Below are positions 15,341 to 21,979 of a stretch of 27,374 nucleotides of DNA, piece after piece. The translations under genes were made by a program, and so were the position numbers. Numbering within the stretch: position 1 is the stretch's first letter; each line of letters starts with the position of its first letter. The DNA is from an uncultured Eggerthellaceae bacterium (GTDB lineage Bacteria > Actinomycetota > Coriobacteriia > Coriobacteriales > Eggerthellaceae), in assembly GCA_947566075.1 (NCBI GenBank), contig CANOIM010000019.1, positions 1 to 27,374 on the forward strand. Direction: 5' to 3'. The notes beneath the pieces are model-generated. The model had not been told where the DNA came from, ran no database searches, and saw only the letters and a program-made list of their open reading frames with translations.

Positions 15341-18300
15341 TTACAGCACCTTCCGCATGCGGCGGTTGATGATCACGATGCCTGCCGCTGAGGCTGCCAT
15401 CCCCAGGAGCAGCAACAATACCGTTCCTGTGGTATCCCCCGTTTGGGCAAGACCGCCGGTGTTCGCGTCGTTTTTCACAGGCGGCTGCGTCACCTCCACA
15501 GGGCGCTCGGTAGCCGTGATGGCATAGGTGCTGAAGTGCGTGGTCTGGAACGCCAGGTTCTCCCCTTCTACCCAGGTGCTCTTGGCCTCGGCCTTGTTGC
15601 TCAGGGCATCCACGTAATGCACGCCCAGATCATGGGTGGCGCTCAGCTGCTTCATGGGATCATTCATCTTGGTGAAGATGGAGAGCGCGTGGTCTGGCTC
15701 ATCCCAGGGCACCACGTTGCCTGCATCATCCACCAGATCGATGTCATAGGCATCCACCATGAAGCTCGCCTCCCCCGCAGAGGACACCGCCAGCTTCACC
15801 ACATCAGGTTCCAGCTTGTCCTCGCTCTCCAGGATGCGCAGGCGATTGCTGCCCACGAGGTCCACCGCCTCAGAATCATTGATGTGCATGTAGCCTTCCA
15901 CATCAGAGTCCTCGGTGGCCTCTACGACCTTCGGGGTGATGGTGAGCTCGAACGAGGCTTGAGCAGAATGGCCGGGGCCCCAGAAGCGGATGACCTCATG
16001 GCCTGCCCGCTTCGGGGTTATGGTGAGGGTGCCGTCAGAGCCCTTGACCTCCGCGATGGAGATGGAAGACCACTTCACCTCTCCCAGCCTTCCTGCAGCG
16101 GAGGGGTTGGAGATGGCGTAGTTCAGCGTGAAGGAGGGGCTGCCCACTTCTACGCTCTTGCTAGCCTCAGACAAGGTGATCCTCTCGATCAGATCCCACT
16201 CCACCTGGATGGGCTCAGCGATGTCGAAGGTCTTCCCATCTCTCACAGCTGACACCTGCAACGTGCAGGAGCCAGGGGCAACACCGGTGATGGACCCTTC
16301 CGTGCCAGATCCGGACACGCCTGCAATGGATGCATCGGATGAAGACCATGCAACGGAGGTGAACCCGTCGGTCTCTCCCGGAAGGTCACCGCGAGAAGAG
16401 AGCGAGACGTCATAGCTCTTGCTGACGTAGACCTTAGTAGGTGTGGCGGAGAGGCCAGCCCAGGTGACGGGATTGGATACCGTCACCTTACAGGTGGCTG
16501 ACTTCTTGCCATCAGCGCTTCGGGCCGTGATAGTGGCGCTCCCCTTGCCCGTAGCCGTCACGGAACCCTGGGCGCTCACCCGCACCACGCTCTCATCGGA
16601 TGATGACCAGACGACGCTTTTATAGGTGGCGTTGGCCGGAAGCACAGAAGCAGTGATAGTGCGCATCTCCTGACCTGCAAGGGCCATAGAGGTCTTATCC
16701 AACGTGATGGATTCCACGGCCACCTCAGGCGTGCCAGTAGCCTTGACCGTCACCGTAACGGAATCGCTCAAGTCTCCCGCTTTAGCGGTGATAGTCGCTG
16801 TCCCTGCCGTCTTGGCGCTCACCTTACCTGAGCTGTCCACTGATGCCACAGCTGCATTGGAGGAAGACCACGCGAGCGAAGAAGCCAGCGAAGACGGAAG
16901 CACGTCCACAGAGAGCTGAAGGGTTGCGCCTGCATCCAGTGCTGTTGATGCCCCAGAAGGCACTTTGATGGACACATGAGGAGCGGTGGAGGTGTAGGTA
17001 TCAGCCACCCCTACGGGGATGTCAGCGGGATAGAACTGCTGACCTTTGGTGTTGGTCCACTTGACCTGCGGGAACTTCTTCTGGAGCGTGAACTTCTCCC
17101 CTACCGTGATCTCGCAGAGGGCATCGCACTCTGCGAATATGTAATCGCTTTTCGTAACACTAGATGTGTCGAAAGAAGACAAGTTGAGATGCTCTAATGA
17201 TGTGCAACCTACAAACATCCCAGTAATCATAATTTCGGGATCCATCAATGATCCCACTTCTTGCAATGACGAAGTAATAAATGAAGAAAGGTCTAGCGTC
17301 TTTAAGGAGGAGCACCATGCGAACATTGCGCTCATTACCCTCACATTAGAGGTATCAAAGCTTGATACCTCAAGGGAGGATAGAGATGAACAGCCCCTGA
17401 ACATGCCATGCATATATTCAACCTTTGAAGTATCTATAGTATCAAGCTGTAAATCTATCAATGAAGAGCATCTACTGAACATGAAATCCATTCGCTCAAC
17501 ATTTGAAGTATCGAGCATGCTGATATCAAGTCTCTCGAGCTTTGAGCATCTCCAAAACATCCCTCTCATAGTCTTGACTTTCGATGTGTCAAACGAACTG
17601 AGGTCCAATGTTTTGGAACCAACGCCCGGGCTGCCAAGATCACTATCATCGGCCCCAGCAAACATAAAAGACATATCTTCGACGTTGGAAGTGTCAAAAG
17701 AAGACAGGTCGATATCATTCAATGAGGCACATTCGTAGAACATGCCTCTCATTGTCTTCACTGACGAAGTTTCAAGATTGCTCAAGCCACGAATCTGCTT
17801 TAGATTGATGCATCCTTCGAACATCCTTTCCAACGAATTAGACGCTTTGACGTTGCCTTCTATACTTACAGATTTAATCTGTTTTGCCATATCAGTTGGC
17901 TTATTCGTAAATGCCCTTTCCCCGATCCACGGGAAAGGGCTGTTATCAAGGCCGTGTTCTGCTTCTGGCAATACCGGGAGAGAGCCATTGGCTCCATTGT
18001 TCACAGGGCGTATCGTCAAGCAACCCACACTGTCTATGAGCCATTCGCAAGTTCCGAACGCATTCCACCCTGGAGATGCAGTAACCAACGTATAAACACC
18101 AGCAGTATTGGCAGGAATGGAATACTTCATGAATGATTTACCGGATTCATTCACCCAAGAGCCCTCTGGAAATTCCTCCCACAACGTATAACCATCTCCA
18201 ATTGCAATTTGCATCAAAGAAGTGCATCCATCAAGAAGATAGCTACCTGAACCGCTGGTAACAAAACTTGAAAAGTCGATGGTTTTCAGGGAAGCGCACG

Positions 18301-19030
18301 ATCGGAACATACCGTAAAGCGTGGCATTAGCTACATTAAAGCTCGTAACATTCACTGTCTCTAACGCTGAGCAATGATCGAACATCCGCGAAAAATCGGT
18401 GACACTAGACGTATCAAAGCTAGTAAGATCCAGGCTTGTAATGGACCGACACCCTTCGAACATTCCATACATAGAGGTGACGCTTGATGTATTGAAACTG
18501 GAGAAATCTGCGCTACTCAATAAAGAGCACCCATAGAACATATCCTTCATGCTCGTTGCTAGGCGCGTATTTACTTTATTTAAACCTTCTATTTCCTCAA
18601 GACTTTTGAAGTCCCTAAACAATCCGACACAGTCTGAGATTGATGTGGTTTTTTGAAAGACTATCTTTTTAACTATGTCTCGATAATCACTCCAAATGTG
18701 GATCATGCTATTTCTTACGACAAGCGATCCGTATTCTGCATTATTGATTGGTCTAACAGTTATCGTTTTCGTAGAATCGTCAAACATCCATTCGCACGTG
18801 CCTGACTGTGTCCACTCTTCTGAAATCGTCAGGGCGTCATCAGCTTGTCCAACTGGTTGTTCTTCCTCACCCGACAGCACAGGACCCACGAACTCTTCAG
18901 TTGCCTCCTCAGACACATCTTCAGCTGTTTCTTCTCCCCATGCTGAGGGAGCATTCACCGCAAAGAGCAGAAGCATGAAAAGGGTTGCAAGAAAAACAAT
19001 TGCATATGAGGCCTTCGCTATTGCTTTCAT
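15341..19030 (-). CDS. BspA-like LRR surface protein with Ig-like domains and LAQTG sortase signal
   Basis: A 1229-aa secreted wall protein. A signal peptide spans about residues 1-31 (VFLATLFMLLLFAVNAPSAW). Two DUF285-type leucine-rich modules follow, about 75-340 and 350-670, built on SLxxLDLSSFDTSNVxxMxxMF repeats. Each module opens with a GTCEW ... TIRPxNN cap and closes with a FPxxxWxNxxGxxF segment, so one is probably a duplicate. Ig-like (Big_2) domains lie at about 680-940 (WSSSDESVV, GSATITA). The C-terminus has LAQTGD (from 1194), a hydrophobic span and RRMRKVL, a sortase signal. BspA-type proteins bind host proteins or other bacteria. DNA for the LRR part is much more A+T-rich than for the Ig-like part. 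Its start overlaps the 211-aa gene by 4 nt. Confidence 0.9.
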   Translation of the reverse strand: MKAIAKASYAIVFLATLFMLLLFAVNAPSAWGEETAEDVSEEATEEFVGPVLSGEEEQPVGQADDALTISEEWTQSGTCEWMFDDSTKTITVRPINNAEYGSLVVRNSMIHIWSDYRDIVKKIVFQKTTSISDCVGLFRDFKSLEEIEGLNKVNTRLATSMKDMFYGCSLLSSADFSSFNTSSVTSMYGMFEGCRSITSLDLTSFDTSSVTDFSRMFDHCSALETVNVTSFNVANATLYGMFRSCASLKTIDFSSFVTSGSGSYLLDGCTSLMQIAIGDGYTLWEEFPEGSWVNESGKSFMKYSIPANTAGVYTLVTASPGWNAFGTCEWLIDSVGCLTIRPVNNGANGSLPVLPEAEHGLDNSPFPWIGERAFTNKPTDMAKQIKSVSIEGNVKASNSLERMFEGCINLKQIRGLSNLETSSVKTMRGMFYECASLNDIDLSSFDTSNVEDMSFMFAGADDSDLGSPGVGSKTLDLSSFDTSKVKTMRGMFWRCSKLERLDISMLDTSNVERMDFMFSRCSSLIDLQLDTIDTSKVEYMHGMFRGCSSLSSLEVSSFDTSNVRVMSAMFAWCSSLKTLDLSSFITSSLQEVGSLMDPEIMITGMFVGCTSLEHLNLSSFDTSSVTKSDYIFAECDALCEITVGEKFTLQKKFPQVKWTNTKGQQFYPADIPVGVADTYTSTAPHVSIKVPSGASTALDAGATLQLSVDVLPSSLASSLAWSSSNAAVASVDSSGKVSAKTAGTATITAKAGDLSDSVTVTVKATGTPEVAVESITLDKTSMALAGQEMRTITASVLPANATYKSVVWSSSDESVVRVSAQGSVTATGKGSATITARSADGKKSATCKVTVSNPVTWAGLSATPTKVYVSKSYDVSLSSRGDLPGETDGFTSVAWSSSDASIAGVSGSGTEGSITGVAPGSCTLQVSAVRDGKTFDIAEPIQVEWDLIERITLSEASKSVEVGSPSFTLNYAISNPSAAGRLGEVKWSSISIAEVKGSDGTLTITPKRAGHEVIRFWGPGHSAQASFELTITPKVVEATEDSDVEGYMHINDSEAVDLVGSNRLRILESEDKLEPDVVKLAVSSAGEASFMVDAYDIDLVDDAGNVVPWDEPDHALSIFTKMNDPMKQLSATHDLGVHYVDALSNKAEAKSTWVEGENLAFQTTHFSTYAITATERPVEVTQPPVKNDANTGGLAQTGDTTGTVLLLLLGMAASAAGIVIINRRMRKVL

Positions 19031-19662
19031 GATCGCTCACTCTTCCTCGCTTTTTGGTCTTCAAGAAGCTGTTTGCCGTAAGCCCATAGGACGTAATCGA
19101 TCTTCTTTGCATCAGAGATACCCGAGTTAGGGAATTGCTGGTCGAAGACTTCCACATAGGCCTGAGCTTCGCCATTTGCTTCCAACTCTTCATAGAAGCC
19201 TTCTAGAAGACTGAATTTGGCAATGGCTGCATCGATGCCCTTCTGTTTGCTGGCAGCAGCAAATTCTTTGGGATACCACTGCTTGATGACAGCCTCAACA
19301 TAGGAATCCCAGATGGGAACGCTGTCATCTGCAGTTGCCATGAGCTTTGTGGCGAATGACAGCTCAACATTGCCAGGAGCCTTTTGAAGTTCTTCGATGA
19401 TCAGTCTTAAAGCATCTGCTCGGTTTTGTTCTTTAAAGCCGCTGTCGTAATTCTGTAGAAGATCGAAGTAGACCTTTCTAAAGTCTTCATTGCGACGCAG
19501 CTTGTAGAGCTTAACGAAGCCCTTCTTGAATTCTTCGCTAAGACCTTCAGCTTCATTTAGCGAATCGATCATGTCGATGTACATCTGAAGATCAGATGTC
19601 TCTTCGATATATCCCTTTTGATTGATGAAAGCGTCTTGCGCCGCTTGCCGTCTGTCAGCCAT
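19027..19662 (-). CDS. Hypothetical protein upstream of and coupled to the surface protein
   Basis: A 211-aa, charged, mostly helical protein with no signal peptide, membrane span or motif I recognise. Residues 20-120 read like repeated helices (DLQMYIDMIDSLNEAEGLSE, EDFRKVYFDLLQNYDSG), possibly a helical-repeat or scaffold fold. Its stop overlaps the surface-protein start by 4 nt, so the two are translationally coupled. The ATG at 19662 has AAGGAG 7 nt upstream, but that site is inside a 12-bp stem. It shares the A+T-rich composition of the adjacent LRR region, suggesting joint acquisition. A role in production or export of the surface protein is a guess from position. Confidence 0.72.
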   Translation of the reverse strand: MADRRQAAQDAFINQKGYIEETSDLQMYIDMIDSLNEAEGLSEEFKKGFVKLYKLRRNEDFRKVYFDLLQNYDSGFKEQNRADALRLIIEELQKAPGNVELSFATKLMATADDSVPIWDSYVEAVIKQWYPKEFAAASKQKGIDAAIAKFSLLEGFYEELEANGEAQAYVEVFDQQFPNSGISDAKKIDYVLWAYGKQLLEDQKARKSERS

Positions 19663-19668
19663 AAGTTA

Positions 19669-19704
19669 CTCCTTCCCGGTTGTGTTCCCCAGACCGAGAA
19701 GGAG
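19669..19704 (-). promoter_or_regulatory. Stem-loop sequestering the ribosome binding site of the 211-aa gene
   Basis: On the minus strand CTCCTTCTCGGT (19704-19693) can pair with ACCGGGAAGGAG (19680-19669): 12 bp, one G-U wobble, 12-nt loop. The 3' arm holds the whole Shine-Dalgarno sequence GGAAGGAG, 6 nt before the ATG at 19662. If the stem forms, translation of the 211-aa protein and the coupled surface protein would be blocked. There is no U-tract, so it is not a normal terminator. Confidence 0.65.
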
Positions 19705-19718
19705 GCTCAAGGCGACTC

Positions 19719-19860
19719 AATGAGGAGAGCATCCGCCACGGTCGCGACAACCATACGGATGCAAGTACCCAAAAGTACCCACTGCTCCAAGAGGCAGATG
19801 CTCTCCTGATTAAGCAGTGGAATCAAAATATGGCCTTGCATTCCAAGGTATGGTTGTCGC
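19719..19860 (-). ncRNA. Pseudoknot-capable structured 5' leader
   Basis: Three pairs of complementary arms are interleaved. In minus-strand order: b' GCGACAACCATAC (19860-19848), c' CCACTGCT (19820-19813), a' (19811-19797), c AGCAGTGG (19786-19779), b GTATGGTTGTCGC (19756-19744), a (19733-19719). b'/b is 13 perfect pairs and encloses c'/c (8 perfect). The c'/c loop contains a', which pairs with a (14 of 15) lying outside b'/b. This order is a pseudoknot or a switch between exclusive folds. It sits in the leader of the 211-aa/surface-protein operon, upstream of the RBS-blocking stem. I know no named RNA class that fits. Confidence 0.5.
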
Positions 19861-19867
19861 AAGCCGG

Positions 19868-19876
19868 ATTCTATCA
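19868..19876 (-). promoter_or_regulatory. Extended -10 promoter for the 211-aa/surface-protein operon
   Basis: The minus strand reads TGATAGAAT (19876-19868), an extended -10 (TGn + TAGAAT). Transcription would start about 7 nt later near 19861, exactly where the structured leader's first arm begins (19860). The -35 region (CTGTTA at about 19896) is weak, as is common for extended -10 promoters. The predicted leader is about 199 nt. Confidence 0.4.
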
Positions 19877-19938
19877 CGGTCCGCGCCAGGTAACAGCCGG
19901 GTAACGCGATATCCAGGAGGTCCTCACACGCCATATTT

Positions 19939-20053
19939 CACACCTGAAGGGTGTGCGCCGGTAGGGTTCCCAAACCCGTTTGCCTTCGGCGGCGCCTAAC
20001 TTATTGCGGCAGCGGAAGCTGCCGCATGGTGGCCGTTGCTGTCAGGCAACGGC
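19939..20053. repeat. Cluster of short perfect hairpins
   Basis: Hairpins in series are CACACC/GGTGTG (19939-19944 with 19950-19955), GTAG then GGGTT/AACCC (19964-19968 with 19973-19977), GCGCCG/CGGCGC closing over it (19955-19960 with 19990-19995), GCGGCAGC/GCTGCCGC (20006-20013 with 20018-20025) and GCCGTTGC/GCAACGGC (20032-20039 with 20046-20053). The density resembles the REP material around the RAYT gene. No ORF here is convincing. A structured RNA on either strand cannot be excluded. Confidence 0.55.
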
Positions 20054-20110
20054 GGGCGGGCACGCAGACCGGTGTCCTCCTCTACGAAGTCAACCTGGCA
20101 TACGCGTTTC

Positions 20111-20142
20111 GTAGGGGCGGGCATCGGGGTGCATGCCCGCCC
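20111..20142 (+). repeat. REP-like hairpin, GGGCGGGCAT type
   Basis: GTAG (20111-20114) is followed at once by a perfect 10-bp stem (20115-20124 with 20133-20142), 8-nt loop. The layout matches 15258-15287 and the two share the GGGCAT / ATGCCC part of the stem. It lies upstream of the RAYT gene. The stretch 20143-20250 holds further short G/C-rich inverted repeats but no gene. Confidence 0.75.
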
Positions 20143-20250
20143 GGGGGTGACAAGGGGATGCCCGCTGTCCGTGAGGGTGGGCGGGTTGCAACCTGCATCC
20201 AGCTTCCGCACGGCATCATCCCACCCATGGTCTTTCAGGTCAGGTTGTCC

Positions 20251-20322
20251 GTAGCGCAGCACTTTAGTGCTGCCTGAGACGACCCCGATCAAGCATCAGG
20301 CAGAACTGAAGTTCTGCACTAC
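20251..20322 (+). repeat. REP element flanking the RAYT gene (left copy, 72 bp)
   Basis: Starts GTAG (20251) and ends CTAC (20322). Two hairpins, GCAGCACT/AGTGCTGC (20256-20263 with 20266-20273) and GCAGAACT/AGTTCTGC (20300-20307 with 20310-20317), are framed by GCCTGA/TCAGGC. A near-identical 72-bp copy in the same orientation starts at 20895. The gap to the RAYT start (20323-20410) shows nothing else. Confidence 0.9.
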
Positions 20323-20410
20323 GAAGGGACCTAGCGATCAACTCTCACGCAAAGTCAATCCTTGATGTTGGCTCAACGCTGATCCAAAATCACTTCGACA
20401 TTGGAAGAAG

Positions 20411-20911
20411 GTGGATATCATCGGATACAAAGCTCGACGACGCAGACTGAAGGATTGGGATTATCGTACGCCGAGCATGTATTTCGTGACGCTTTGCACA
20501 TCTGAACGCAAGCACCTGCTTGGAAAGGTCATCGATAGCAAGATGTCCTTTTCCGCTTTGGGAAGAGTTTGCGAGGACATCTTCCTGAACGAAGAGCTTG
20601 CTCATCGAAGATGCATGGTGGACAGCTTCGTCATAATGCCCAATCACATCCATGCTCTTATCATGCCTGGCAGCTCTTATTCTTTGAGCAGCGTTATCAG
20701 GACCCTCAAGGCTCAGATCTCCCTTGAGGGTAGAAAGAGGAGTTGCCAAGGCCGGATTTGGCAAGATAGCTTCCATGATCACATCGTGCGTGACGAATGG
20801 GATCTTCTGCGCCTTCGCGAATATATCCGAGACAACCCGCTCAAGTGGGAGCTTGATCGCTTGAATACCGGCATCGTTGATCCTACAAGCCATCGTAGCG
20901 CAGCACTTTAG
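20411..20911 (+). CDS. REP-associated tyrosine transposase (RAYT, Y1_Tnp family)
   Basis: A 166-aa single-domain Y1 (HUH) nuclease of the IS200/IS605-related RAYT group, which cuts and moves or maintains REP hairpins by single-strand chemistry. Motifs are intact: the first strand MYFVTLCTSERKHLLGKV (23-40), the metal-binding HIH (79-81, in MPNHIHALI), WQDSFHDHIVRDE, and the probable catalytic tyrosine Y138 in REYIRDNPLKWEL. The start is GTG at 20411 with GGAAG close upstream. Two 72-bp GTAG/CTAC REP copies flank the gene. The right copy starts inside the ORF and supplies the last residues and the TAG stop. No tnpB-like partner is present, as expected for a domesticated RAYT. Confidence 0.93.
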   Translation: MDIIGYKARRRRLKDWDYRTPSMYFVTLCTSERKHLLGKVIDSKMSFSALGRVCEDIFLNEELAHRRCMVDSFVIMPNHIHALIMPGSSYSLSSVIRTLKAQISLEGRKRSCQGRIWQDSFHDHIVRDEWDLLRLREYIRDNPLKWELDRLNTGIVDPTSHRSAAL

Positions 20912-20966
20912 TGCTGCCTGTAGCATCTCCGATCACGGATCAGGCAGAACTGAAGTTCTGCACTAC
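20895..20966 (+). repeat. REP element flanking the RAYT gene (right copy, 72 bp)
   Basis: The same 72-bp layout as the left copy: GTAG at 20895-20898, hairpin with arms GCAGCACT/AGTGCTGC, middle GATC-containing spacer, hairpin GCAGAACT/AGTTCTGC and CTAC at 20963-20966. The two hairpins match the left copy and most differences are in the spacer. Its first 17 nt are the 3' end of the RAYT coding sequence. Confidence 0.9.
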
Positions 20967-21022
20967 GAGGCCAACCTGTCAGCACTGAAGGAGCAGCTTG
21001 CGCATCAGCCGCCGTGCTCTCC

Positions 21023-21075
21023 GATGCGGGTTTGGGGGTGTGGCCGTGTTCAAACGCATCCGCGCCAGCGGATGC
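21023..21075. repeat. Overlapping alternative hairpins
   Basis: GATGCGGGTTTG (21023-21034) can pair with CAAACGCATC (21051-21060). Part of that right arm also forms a perfect 8-bp hairpin GCATCCGC/GCGGATGC (21056-21063 with 21068-21075). The two folds exclude each other. This is part of the repeat-rich stretch 20967-21371, which has no convincing gene before mazE. Confidence 0.5.
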
Positions 21076-21092
21076 ACCGGATCCTGACGGAG

Positions 21093-21122
21093 GCTGGGCA
21101 TGAAGATCGTATGCCCATCTAC
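21093..21122 (-). repeat. REP-like hairpin, GCTGGGCAT type (right, inverted copy)
   Basis: Inverted copy of 15258-15287. On the minus strand GTAG (21122-21119) is followed by a stem ending in CATGCCCAGC, with a couple of mismatches in the left arm. It keeps the same order and distance from the adjacent long element as the left copy, in mirror image. Confidence 0.75.
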
Positions 21123-21142
21123 AGGGCTGGCACAGTGCCTTC

Positions 21143-21254
21143 GTAGTGCTGGTTCAACCTTGCGCCCGTCCAAGGGCGTGAGGTTAACCAGCCATGCAGT
21201 CAGGAAAGGTCGGTTAAGCCGCGGCATGATGCGCCGGGCTTGAACCGACACTAC
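21143..21254 (-). repeat. REP/BIME-like element, long type (right, inverted copy)
   Basis: Inverted copy of 15130-15237: GTAG at 21143 and CTAC at 21254, with the same CTGGTT/AACCAG and GTCGGTT/AACCGAC hairpins. Arms are conserved while loops and spacers differ, so selection on the hairpins is likely. With 21093-21122 it forms the block 21090-21256. Confidence 0.85.
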
Positions 21255-21314
21255 GGGCAGTCCATGAATCATCAAGGATTGCGACACTTCTCTTGTTCTT
21301 CGGTAGCGCAGGGG

Positions 21315-21355
21315 TTGCTATGCCTGTTCGCTTCAGCATAATATACTATGTATAT
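21315..21355 (+). promoter_or_regulatory. mazEF promoter with overlapping operator palindrome
   Basis: A -35-like TTGCTA (21315-21320) and -10 TAATAT (21339-21344) are 18 nt apart. A perfect palindrome, ATATAC-TAT-GTATAT (21341-21355), overlaps the -10 and ends 16 nt before the antitoxin start. This is where a MazE-type antitoxin would bind to repress its own operon. Confidence 0.6.
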
Positions 21356-21371
21356 CCGTAAGGAGGATCCT

Positions 21372-21620
21372 ATGACTACAACCACTATCGGCAAATGGGG
21401 AAATGCCTCTGCCATACGTCTGCCGAAAGCGCTCTGTCAGATGATCGGAGTCCGCATCGGTGACGATGTTGTCGTCTCGATAGAAGACAATCGACGCCTT
21501 GTCATAGAGCCAGCAGCTGAACGATTCACCATCCAAGAACGAATGAAGCAATGGGATGGAGCCCGCTATACAAGCGAAGAGATCGATTGGGGAAGCCCTA
21601 CGGGAGAGGAGCTTTGGTGA
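21372..21620 (+). CDS. mazE: MazE-type antitoxin (AbrB/SpoVT fold)
   Basis: An 82-aa antitoxin with the swapped-hairpin DNA-binding fold: TTTIGKWGNASAIRLPKALC (3-22), then GVRIGDDVVVSIEDNRRLVI. The acidic C-terminal tail (about 53-82, ending SPTGEELW) is the part expected to occupy the toxin. The ATG at 21372 has AAGGAGG 6 nt upstream; an in-frame ATG at 21348 lies in the operator and is not used. The stop overlaps the toxin's GTG start. It neutralises MazF and probably represses the operon through the palindrome at 21341-21355. Confidence 0.92.
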   Translation: MTTTTIGKWGNASAIRLPKALCQMIGVRIGDDVVVSIEDNRRLVIEPAAERFTIQERMKQWDGARYTSEEIDWGSPTGEELW

Positions 21621-21961
21621 TATACGATCAAGGAGATATCATCGAGGTTGATTTCGATCCGACTCTTGGTCATGAACCATCGAAGAAGCGGCCAGCCCTC
21701 GTTATCAGCAATTATGATTTCAATATCACGAATTCCATGACGATCCTCTGTCCCATAACCACAAGGATGAAGCCTTTCTTCCTTCACCAAGAGCTCCCTG
21801 ATGATTGTTGTGTTCAAGGAAGCGTTGTCATGGAACAATTACGCGCCATGGATCTTGAGGCCCGACCTGCCAGAAAGCTGGGATGCCTTTCCCAAAAGGA
21901 GTTGCGCTCGATACTTATCTGCATTCAATCGTTCTTCGATCTTCAGAAGATAGATACCTGA
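21617..21961 (+). CDS. mazF: MazF-type endoribonuclease toxin
   Basis: A 114-aa PemK/MazF-family mRNA interferase. Family features are GDIIEVDFDPTLGHE (6-20), KKRPALVIS (23-31, with the conserved Arg), CPITT (45-49) and the C-terminal QGSVVMEQLRAMD stretch. The start is GTG at 21617, overlapping the antitoxin stop by 4 nt, with GAGAGGAG upstream; the frame's earlier ATG (21551) lies inside mazE. The pair is intact and apparently functional. It lies at the right edge of the accessory island beside the hydrogenase operon, and may help retain the island. The cleavage site cannot be predicted. Confidence 0.92.
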   Translation: MIYDQGDIIEVDFDPTLGHEPSKKRPALVISNYDFNITNSMTILCPITTRMKPFFLHQELPDDCCVQGSVVMEQLRAMDLEARPARKLGCLSQKELRSILICIQSFFDLQKIDT

Positions 21962-21979
21962 AAGATACCGAGCGGTTCA

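Noticed and set aside
19707..19934. 75-aa minus-strand open frame in the leader
   Set aside because: No good ribosome site; it runs through the inverted-repeat arms and would start upstream of the predicted promoter. No recognisable protein features.
19861..20230. RNase P RNA on the minus strand
   Set aside because: ATAGAATCCGGCTT at 19874-19861 resembles the conserved 3' part of bacterial RNase P RNA, but the required partner near the 5' end (GAGGAAAGTCC-like) is absent upstream. The stretch is better explained as an extended -10.
20411..20911. RAYT inactivated by loss of a tyrosine before DH
   Set aside because: WQDSFHDH has His where some relatives have Tyr, but by family comparison the probable catalytic Tyr is the one in REYIRDNP (Y138), which is present with the HIH motif.
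19939..21254. CRISPR array
   Set aside because: Repeats are few, palindromic, of differing families and irregularly spaced, and no cas genes are present.
15128..21256. Composite transposon bounded by terminal inverted repeats
   Set aside because: The inverted blocks are hairpin arrays of REP type, I see no target-site duplication outside them, and a RAYT is not known to move long cargo. Kept only as an inverted-repeat observation.
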